Positions 56,546-64,000 of a stretch of 64,000 nucleotides of DNA are shown one piece after another. Position numbers and translations under genes: made by a program. This DNA is from Okapia johnstoni. Taxonomy: Eukaryota > Chordata > Mammalia > Artiodactyla > Giraffidae. A model generated the notes under the pieces. That model ran no database searches. It was not told the origin of the DNA and was given only the letters and a program-made list of their open reading frames with translations. Numbering within the stretch: position 1 is the first letter of the stretch; every line of letters starts with the position of its first letter. The stretch lies in the NCBI GenBank assembly GCA_024291935.2, contig CM044320.1, positions 51,526,001-51,590,000 on the forward strand, read 5' to 3'.

Positions 56546-57734
56546 TCTCTCTTCTTTCTTTGTATGAAAAGTCCCCTGTAAACTAAGGCATTTGGAAGAG
56601 CTATGCATCATCCTCATTCTGACAGAGCAGCTGGCCAGAAGAACACTGCAGTTATGTTGCTTCATTGACATTGTGTAAATACATAAATGCCTATGTAGAA
56701 TGCAGATAGATTTTACTTCCTAATGTCATTGAATTTCTTAAAGTCAGCAGTTATGAGTGTTCTAGTGGGATATACATGAGAACGTTGTCATTTCAAAACT
56801 TAATCATGACAAAAGTATGGAACTTAGAAGATTAAAAATTCCATGCAGCAGAACATTGCAAATTGGCCAGAAAGTATAGTGGGGTAAAGAGTTTAAAAAA
56901 AAGAAAAAGAAAATTCTGCATAGCACAGAATTTCACGGGCTTTTCCATTTGGGAGAGAGCAGTGAGTCCCCCCTGGAGAGCCCTCTCTACAAACAGCACT
57001 TTGGTCTTGGCCTGCGTACACCCTCAGCTCTGCCAAGCTTTCCCTTCTCATGAACTTCTTCAGTGAAATCAATTGACACTTCTTCCTGGACCCAGTAAAT
57101 ACAGTTCACCATCTTTTAGAAAAGCAACTTTGTTCACTATTCAAAGCAACTGCTGCCTAATCCTACTATGTTTATGGGTGTTGGTCAGATTTCATTTAGT
57201 AGTTATAGACATCAGCATTTCAAGTTCTTTTAACATTCTTTTGGTTCAGTTCAAATGACCTATGAAAAGTACTGACGGATCTTTAATGGGACAGTCAACT
57301 CACTTTTTCATTCCAGCACAACAAAGTTTTCCATTTTGGTATTTATAAAAATTACTGTGATAAATCATGTTGAGTCCCAGTTCCATTTCAGTTCCTATTA
57401 GACCCTGTGCCAAATCTTGTTGGACTCACATTCAATCTGCTTTCACATAATAGAAACCTTGTGCATCTGAGGAAGGAAAGTGGCCTCTATTTTTCTGATG
57501 GTAAAAAAAAGAATTGTTTCTTTTCACACATGCATGACTTGTAAGAGGGTCCTCTTACAATCCTCCAAACCCCTGTAAAAAGGTGGTTTATGTTCCTGCT
57601 GATAAGGGACAAAACAAAAGAGATACAGTAATTGTGACCTTGGCGAGTTATGAGACAGCTACTTTAGAATACTTCCATGTTTAGGCAGTTTAGAGTCATG
57701 TTCTTTAAAAAAATAATAATAGGTTAAAGAGATT
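56546..57734. other. unassigned stretch
   Basis: No gene or named repeat recognised. Confidence 0.5.
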
Positions 57735-57955
57735 TACCGCTTATTAAGTCCATACCAGGTATAAATAATGCATCCAGTACTTACGAGATTTATCTTATTT
57801 AATCTTCCCAATTTCATGAAGTAATGTTATAGATATCAGGTAACTTCTCCAAGGCCTTGTACTTGTCAAGTGGTGGAGCCGATTTTGAATCCAGGTCTAG
57901 TAGATTTCAAAGCCCAAATTATTTTAACTTTACTCTGTCAATGCCTTCTAACTAG
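57735..57955 (-). repeat. MIR SINE, antisense
   Basis: 'gtccataccaggtataaata', 'atcttatttaatcttccca', 'ctccaaggccttgtacttgt', 'tggagccgattttgaatcc' follow antisense MIR. Confidence 0.78.
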
Positions 57956-58059
57956 AGAAACTTATAAGTAGAAGCATCTTTGCATTGGGAAATTTCATAT
58001 CAATCATTTTTTTGCAGGGCTCTCTTTTTTTATTCTAAACAGGCTCAGTAAGTTATGGT

Positions 58060-58275
58060 GAGTGAGAAAGAAGAGAAATCTGGTCTTTGACTCCAGGTTC
58101 TGTAACTTGCTAGCTGTGTGATCTCAATCAAGCATCTTAGGTGCTCAAATCCTCTATTTTCTTCTCTGTGAAGTGGGGGTGATAATAACTGCATTGCAGA
58201 GTTGTTGGGAATTTATAAATAATATATATTTAACTCTTGCAGCAGAAGATCTGGAGAGTTGTTCAATAAAATGCA
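58060..58275 (+). repeat. MIR SINE, sense
   Basis: 'gactccaggttctgtaactt', 'gctagctgtgtgatctcaat', 'cttctctgtgaagtggggg', 'tgcattgcagagttgttggg' follow MIR. Confidence 0.85.
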
Positions 58276-59319
58276 GCCATTCCTCCTTTTATAGCGAGTA
58301 GATATTTACCTGGTGATACAGAAAACAGTTAACTCCAACTGATTCTAATATTTTGAACCAGAACAACAGAAAGTCTCCTTCATAAGGAGCTGGACAAAGA
58401 AATGGCTGAGAAATAATGTCTTCATACACATAACTGCTAGCAATTTTAGTAGATGTTGAAGAATCACTAATGCAACCTGCAAGGCAAATAGGTCTGTAAA
58501 AGGTCAAAATAACAAATGCATTCTTTCACTTTCTCAAGCTTAAAATGCCTCAGGTAAAAATAAATTTGTAGTTTTCCACTAAGCCTTTTTATTCATTCCT
58601 TATTTTTTTTAAAGTCATGCCATAAACATAACAGGTCCTAAACTATAAGTTAGAGTAATTTTTAAAGTGGTAGGCCAAATTACATGCATGTCACCTAGTA
58701 GCATTTTTCTGAAAGCACTAATATTGCTCTAAATAGGGTCAAAATGGCCAATTTCTGAAAAAGCAGAAAATAAATGTTGCAAGCATTTTTATTATTACAT
58801 TTGATAGTCCTCTGGCTGGAGACTTTCAAACTGGGATTATTCTGGGTAATAAAAGTAAGTGAAAGCAAACAAACATCCCTCTGTAGATGGCTTCTCTTTC
58901 CTCTTATTCCTTGGGAGCAGCAAATATGCATAAGACACTGAAAATTTCCACTGCAGGCTGTCATCACAGTGAAAATCACTGGGTACTCTGCCTAATGAAA
59001 ATCATTGCGCCCAACTTGAGGAAATCAACAGTCAAAAACTCTAACCTTGAAATTTAGAACCCTTGTGACCCTTAGAATTACATTTCCCTCTGCTGACGTA
59101 TAACACCGTAGGAGATGGAAGTTGGGGTGTTTGCCATTCCAAGTCTAGCCCAGAGGTATAGAGTGAACGTTGGCATTTTAACCATGGTCCTCCTTTCAGT
59201 TTTCTGAGACAATGTGCATTCATTGTCTTAATGCACACCAGTCTTCCTCTCTCCCCTCTCTCTGACAAAAATTCTCAGAAACTCTGAGTGGACTAAAATT
59301 TACACATGAATTTCAGACT
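58276..59319. other. unassigned stretch
   Basis: No gene or named repeat recognised. Minus-strand frames 58289-58507 and 58695-58979 lack domains. Confidence 0.5.
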
Positions 59320-59415
59320 GTAAGGCATCCAGTAACTTATCCAAAATACACAGCAATTAAGATAGAACCAAGTCTCAAACCAAGTCTTTGGACTATCAGC
59401 CTATCACTCGTCTTA
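59320..59415 (-). repeat. MIR SINE fragment, antisense
   Basis: 'cagtaacttatccaaaatac', 'acagcaattaagatagaacc', 'tctttggactatcagcctat' follow the antisense MIR second half. Confidence 0.5.
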
Positions 59416-59689
59416 ACATGAGAACCTGAAAAGAGAGTTAGTTTTGATAAGAGGAAAAAGAAGAGGAGCATGTGAATTGGATCCCTCAGCAGCCACCAAG
59501 AAAAGAAAAGGACAAGAAGGTGACACTAATTTTGCCCCAGTTCACCCAGAGCAGCTCAGCTTCTGGGCAACTGAGATCCAAGATATGCTATCTGCAGAGG
59601 CCAGCAAACCAGGGGAGACATACCGGAATGAGCAGGTCTGACCTTGTGCCTTGGCGACACTGAAGACACCAGGACTGTTTCCTTCTGGG

Positions 59690-59800
59690 TGTTTCTCACC
59701 TCTGATGATGATAGTACCCATTCCGCAGGATTATTGTGAGGGTTAGTTGATCCACATGAAGTTCTTCAGGCAGTGTCTAGCATGGGAAAAACAACACTAA
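59690..59800 (+). repeat. MIR SINE 3' part, sense
   Basis: 'cctctgatgatgatagtacc', 'gcaggattattgtgagggtt', 'ggcagtgtctagcatgg' follow MIR. Confidence 0.6.
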
Positions 59801-59854
59801 ATTAGGGGCAATAATCATTTCTTTATAAAAACAATATTCCTTCCTTTCCATTAT

Positions 59855-59903
59855 CAGTTCAGTTCAGTTTAGTCGCTCAATCGTATCCGACTCTGCGATT
59901 CCA
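59855..59903 (-). mobile_element. BovB LINE 3' end, left part
   Basis: 'cagttcagttcagtttagtc' and 'gctcaatcgtatccgactc' are the minus-strand BovB terminus. The element continues at 60239 after a SINE. Confidence 0.9.
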
Positions 59904-59917
59904 TAGACTGAAGCATG

Positions 59918-60238
59918 GGCTTCCCTGATAGCTCAGTTGGTAAAGAATCTGCCTGCAATGCAGGAGATTGCAGTTTAGTTCCTGGGTTGGGAAGATCTAC
60001 TGGAAAAAGGATAGGCTACCCACTCCAGTATTCTCGGGCTTCCCTTGTGGCTCAGCTGGTAAAAGAATCCACCTGCAATGTGAGAGACCTGGGTTCGATC
60101 CCTGGGTTGGGAAGATCCCTTGGAGAAGGGAAAGACTACACACTCCAGTATTCTGGCCTGGAGAATTCCATGGACTGTATAGTCCGTGGGGTCGCAAAGA
60201 GTCTGACATGACTGAGCGACTTTCACTACCACTACTAC
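59918..60238 (+). mobile_element. dimeric Bov-tA SINE (Bov-tA3-type) inside BovB
   Basis: Two tRNA-like heads in tandem: 'ggcttccctgatagctcag' at 59918 and 'gggcttcccttgtggctcag' at about 60036. The first lacks the BovA body after 'actccagtattct'; the second has a full body and an 'actaccactactacta' tail. Target duplication 'tagactgaagcatg' (59904-59917) and 'tagactgtagcacg' (60239-60252), which is BovB sequence. Confidence 0.93.
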
Positions 60239-62030
60239 TAGACTGTAGCACGCCAGGCTTCCCTGTCCATCACCAACTCCCGGAGCTTGTTCAAACTCAC
60301 GTCCATCGAGTTGGTGATGCCATCCAACCATCTCATCTTCTGTTGTCTCCTTTTCCTCCTGCCTTCAATCTTTCCCAGCATCAGGGTCTTTTCCAGTGAG
60401 TCAGTTCTTCGCATCAGGTGGCCAAAGCATTGGAGTTTCAGCTTCAGCATCAGTCCTTCCAAATATTCAGGACTGACTTCCTTTATGATTAACTGGTTTG
60501 ACCTCCTTGCTGTCCAAGAGACTCTTAAGAGTCTTCCCCAACACCACAGTTCAAAAGCATCAATTCTTCAGCACTCAGCTTTCTTTATGGTCCGACTTTC
60601 ACATCCATACATGACTATGGGAAAAACCAAAGCTTTGACTAGACAGACCTTTCTTGGCAAAATAATGTCTCTGCTTTTTAATATGATGCCTAGGTTGGTT
60701 ATAGCTTTTCTTCCAAGGAGCAAGCTTCTTTCAATTTCATGGCTGCAGTCACCACCTGCAGAGATTTTGGAGCCCAAAAAAATAGTCTCTCATTGTTTCC
60801 ATTGTTTCCCCATCTACTTGCCATGAAGTGATGGGACTGGATGCTATGATCTTTGTTTTTTGAATGTTGAGTTTTAAGCCAACTTTTTCACTCTCCTCTT
60901 TTACTTTCATCAGGAGACTCTTCAGTTCCTCTTCACTTTCTTCCATAAGGGTGATGCTATCTGCATATCTGAGGTTATTGATATTTCTCCTGGCAATCTT
61001 GATTCCAGCTTGTGCTTCATCCAGCCCAGAATTTTGCATGATGTATCTGCCTATAAGTTAAATAAGCATGGTGACAATATACAACCTTGACGTACTCCTT
61101 TCCCAATTTGAAACCAGTCCATTGTTCCATGTCCAGTTCTAACTATTGCCTCTTGACCTGCATACACATTTCTCAGGAGGCAGGTCAGGTGGTCTGGTAT
61201 TCCCATCTCTTTCAGAATTTTCCACAGTTTGTTGGGATCCACACAATCAAAGGCTTTGGAATAGTCAATGAAGCAGAAGTAGATGTTTTTCTGGAATTCT
61301 GTTGCTTTTTCTATGATCCAACAGATGTTGGCAATTTGATCTCTGACTCCTCTGTCTTTTCTAAATCCAGGTTGAACATCTGAAATTATCAGTTCATGTA
61401 CTGTTGAAGCGTAGCTTGGAGAATTTTGAGCATTACTTCATTAACGTGTGAGATGAGTACAATTATGCAGTAGTTTGAACATTCTTGGGCATTGCTTTTC
61501 TTTGGGATTGGAATGAAAACTGACCTTTTCCAGTCCTGTGGCCACAGCTGAGTTTTCCAAATTTGCTGGCATATTGAGTGCAGCACTTTCACAGCATAAT
61601 CTTTTAGGATTTGAAATAGTTCAGCTGAAATTCCATCACCTCCACTAGCTTTGCTTGTAGTGATGCTTCCTAAGGCCCACTTGACTTCACACTCCAGGAT
61701 GTCTGACTCTAGGAGAGTGATCACACCATTGTGGTTATTTGAGTAATTGAGATCTTTTTTGTATAGTTTTTCTGTGTATTCTTGCCACCACTTCTTAATA
61801 TCTTCTCTTAGGTCCATACTATTTCTCTCTTTTATTGAGCCCATCTTTGCATAACATGTTCCCTTGTTATCTCTAATTTTCTTGAAGACATCTCTAGTCT
61901 TTCCCATTGTATTGTTTTCCTCTATTTCTTTGCATTTCTCAATTAGGAAGGCTTTCTTATCTCTCCTTGAGATTCTTTGGGACTCTGCAGTCAGTGGATG
62001 TATCTTTCCTTTACTCTTTTGTCCTTTGCT
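60239..62030 (-). mobile_element. BovB LINE, RT region, decayed
   Basis: Minus-strand BovB covering most of the RT up to the region encoding RRDKKAFL, then unrelated sequence from about 62031. It is older than the 23.3 and 39.3 kb copies by the number of frameshifts. It was split by the dimeric Bov-tA. Confidence 0.94.
60239..62030 (-). pseudogene. BovB reverse transcriptase remnant, multiply broken
   Basis: The RT is spread over at least five frames: 61389-62030 (LFKKIRDN-like start, GGDGISAELFQIL, WKRSVFIPIPKKSN), 61051-61242 (DPNKLWKILKEMG, GVRQGCILSP), 60749-61039, 60568-60777 and 60239-60462 ([12 protein letters not shown]). The catalytic box reads YADS in place of YADD in the 60749-61039 piece, so the RT would be dead even without the frameshifts. 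Formal frame 61389-62126 runs past the element's end into flanking DNA. Confidence 0.92.
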
Positions 62031-62074
62031 AGGGGTGCCCATGTCCATGACTGCAGATTTGGAAAGTATTTTAA

Positions 62075-62230
62075 TTAACAAACACTTAAATAGTGCTTCA
62101 CACGTACCTTGGACATATAAGCTCACATCTTAATAAGGAAGCACCATTGCATGTTCATTTACAGAGAGGATATAAGACTTGTTTAAAAGTCCCACAGTTG
62201 GTGAAAGAGCTGGTTTCAGTGTCAAGAAAA
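62075..62230 (-). repeat. possible MIR, antisense
   Basis: 'aacaaacacttaaatagtgc', 'cccacagttggtgaaagagc' resemble antisense MIR. Weak. Confidence 0.45.
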
Positions 62231-62449
62231 GCCATGAGTCAAACCATTACCTTATGTTGTCTCTCAAATAGAAAAACGAACCAGCAGTATTCATAATCTT
62301 GCCACCCAAGCATTTTAATTTTGTTTCTACATTCCTTTAGTTACTTCTGTCTTTGGGTAGTTTGTTTTAAAGACACGCTCTTTTTCATTTGGTTATTTCA
62401 TGTTGTCAGGATCATCATGAGAAGATGCAACATCACATTGGGAACCTGC

Positions 62450-62560
62450 AATATTCCAGACATCACAGTAAGTGCTCTACGCACACTTTCCAATTTGACC
62501 TTCATAGCAATCCTGTCAGGTAAGTCTTATTTTCCCCATATTATTGATGAATACAAAAGG
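62450..62560 (-). repeat. MIR SINE fragment, antisense
   Basis: 'agtaagtgctctacgcacac', 'cttcatagcaatcctgtcag', 'ttccccatattattgatg' follow antisense MIR. Confidence 0.65.
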
Positions 62561-63329
62561 AAATTATCTTTAAAAATTCCATTCTTATAGGTTTCTCATT
62601 CAAAAATAACTATGCAGCAGAGATTAACAGCAATTTAGAAGCAACAAGGAAGCTTAGGATGGCCTGGCCTGATTTTATGGGTGTGCATGGAGAGAATGTT
62701 TGACTTTTTCAGTGTCATGCATCAGGGTTGGGACAGAGGGAAGACTAGAAGCACAGATCTATTAATTCTGTTTGAATGCTCTAAGACCATCCCATGTCTC
62801 CCCTACCCAGACTTGAGTAGTTTTTAAAATAAGAGCTTTTTTTTTTATTGTCCCTTTCTTTTACCATTCATTTCCTCTAAGCAGTGTAAGTGACAGAGTC
62901 AATGTTTCTGAGCTGATTGGTCCCTTAGCATCCTGCCTTGTGATGCATTTGACTATTTGTCTGCAAGAGCTTTCATGGTTCTGTTGATTCTCATGACTGC
63001 TTCCATTTCCATGAATCACCCACGATATCAACATCCTTCTCTTGTGGGACCTGCCTTATATGCACAGGAAAGTTAACTTTGAGCTGAACAAATTGGATTT
63101 GGGAGAATATATCTGATACATTGTAAGTTAACAAGGACTTAAACAAAATAAAGAAAATACAGTGTGGTTGAGTAAAGATAATATGGGGGGGACATGGCTA
63201 GAATTTCATCAGGTATAATTCAACAGAGAATTAGACTGTGGACATCTGACTGATTAGGTTGAGGGTATATAAAATACATTTTTACAAATAGTGTGTACAA
63301 TGTCTATGAAAATAGCAGTGAACAGAAAT
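62561..63329. other. unassigned stretch
   Basis: No gene or named repeat recognised. Confidence 0.5.
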
Positions 63330-63349
63330 GTAATAATAATAATAATAAA
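63330..63349. repeat. (TAA)n microsatellite
   Basis: About six taa units. Confidence 0.85.
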
Positions 63350-63540
63350 TCTCATTTATGTTAAGGGCTTATGTTCTAGGCCTTGTGTTAAAACACTTTA
63401 CCTATATTATCTCTTTCCACCTTTATAACCACCTTACCTATAATCACTACCCTGATGAGAAAAATGAGAGTTTATGTAACTTGCAGCTTATGTATCTTAC
63501 AACCACTTACAGTTTGTAAATGACAGAGCTGGGAGCCATA
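63350..63540 (-). repeat. MIR SINE, antisense
   Basis: 'ctaggccttgtgttaaaaca', 'cctatattatctctttccac', 'gtaaatgacagagctggga' follow antisense MIR. Confidence 0.75.
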
Positions 63541-63567
63541 TTTTTTTTAATGGACACATTCACAGGC

Positions 63568-63902
63568 ATACCTCAGAGATACTGTGGGTTTGGTTCTAGA
63601 CAACCACAATAAAGCAAGTCACACAATTTTTTGGTCTCCCAGTGTATGTAAACGTTATGTTTACACTATCCTTCGTCTATTAAGTGTGCAGTAGCATTAT
63701 GTCTAAAAATGTGTATACCTTAATTTAAAAATAATTTATTGTTAAAAAATGCTGAACATAATCTGAGCCTTCAGGGAGGCATAACTGTTTTGCTGGTGGA
63801 GGGTCTTGCCTCCATGTTGATAGCTGCTCACTGATCAGGGTGGTTGTTACTGATGGTTGGGGCGGCTGTGACATTTTCTTAAGACAACAGTGAAGTTGCA
63901 TG
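63568..63902 (-). mobile_element. Tigger1-type DNA transposon end
   Basis: Starts at the inverted terminal sequence 'caggcatacctcagagatac', then 'gttctagacaaccacaataa', 'agcaagtcacacaatttttt', 'ctattaagtgtgcagtagc' and 'gctggtggagggtcttgcc'. This is the reverse complement of the Tigger1 3' end, running into sequence antisense to the transposase C-terminal area. Only about 335 bp remain before a SINE takes over. Frame 63725-63907 (-) is broken transposon sequence. Confidence 0.88.
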
Positions 63903-64000
63903 TACACTAAGTCACTTTGGTTGTGTTCAGCTCTTTGTGACCCTGTGGACCATAGCCTGCCTGGCTCCTCTGTCCATAGGTTTCTCCAGGTAATATTAGA
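63903..64000 (-). mobile_element. Bov-tA SINE, antisense, cut by window edge
   Basis: 'aagtcactttggttgtgttc', 'tttgtgaccctgtggacc', 'cctggctcctctgtccatag', 'tttctccagg' match the Bov-tA 3' body. The head would lie beyond 64000. Confidence 0.85.

Noticed and set aside
59444..59663. possible exon encoding a lysine-rich peptide (KKRKGQEGD)
   Set aside because: Two overlapping frames both stay open, there are no convincing splice sites and few CpGs; not enough to call.
1..64000. CRISPR-like arrays, operons or phage structure
   Set aside because: No regularly spaced repeats with unique spacers, no ribosome-binding-site/ORF series; the content is mammalian interspersed repeats.

Overview
This is gene-poor nuclear DNA from a ruminant, most likely a pecoran such as cattle, sheep, goat or a relative. 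The diagnosis rests on BovB (RTE-type) LINEs, Bov-tA, BovA and BOV-A2 SINEs, CHR-type SINEs and a BTMAR1-like mariner MITE. These lie over older mammalian repeats (MIR, L2, L3/CR1, L1M, MLT1/MST-type MaLR LTRs, MER3, MER20, Tigger1). The window looks like intergenic or long-intron sequence. I found no bacterial, viral or plasmid gene structure, no CRISPR array, no rRNA or tRNA gene, and no complete host gene. The species cannot be fixed from the sequence alone.

Layout. 0-5 kb: MIR, a BovB tail, an MLT1-like LTR and an old L1 end. 5.0-5.8 kb: three SINEs in a row separated by copies of one target sequence. 6-13 kb: Bov-tA, MIR split by a BovB, an L1 3' end. 13-18 kb: mostly unique sequence with the only exon-like stretch (16445-16614). 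18-22 kb: L2-rich, with an LTR inside L2 and a SINE inside the LTR. 23.3-25.7 kb: a BovB insertion whose 5' arm is inverted, bracketed by a target-site duplication. 27-38 kb: many Bov-tA SINEs, two SINE-interrupted LTRs and a long L2. 39.3-41.5 kb: the longest collinear BovB, covering nearly all of the reverse transcriptase. 41.5-43 kb: LTR, then an L1 carrying a BovB tail. 43-47 kb: largely repeat-free. 47-59 kb: SINEs, a MITE, L1 pieces and many MIRs. 59.9-62.0 kb: a decayed BovB split by a dimeric Bov-tA. 63.6-64 kb: a Tigger1 end cut by a SINE at the window edge.

Every long open frame (23433-25025, 39469-40932, 61389-62126 and related ones) is a BovB endonuclease/reverse-transcriptase remnant. 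None is intact; most breaks are CpG-decay stops or single-base slips. The main interest is structural: insertion mechanisms that can be read from junctions (5' inversion, repeated use of one target, nested insertions), one possible unannotated exon, and a dispersed duplication at 23.2 and 26.4 kb. I see no convincing new multi-gene biological system. Repeat family names come from recognised consensus features, not a database search, and edges of old repeats are approximate.
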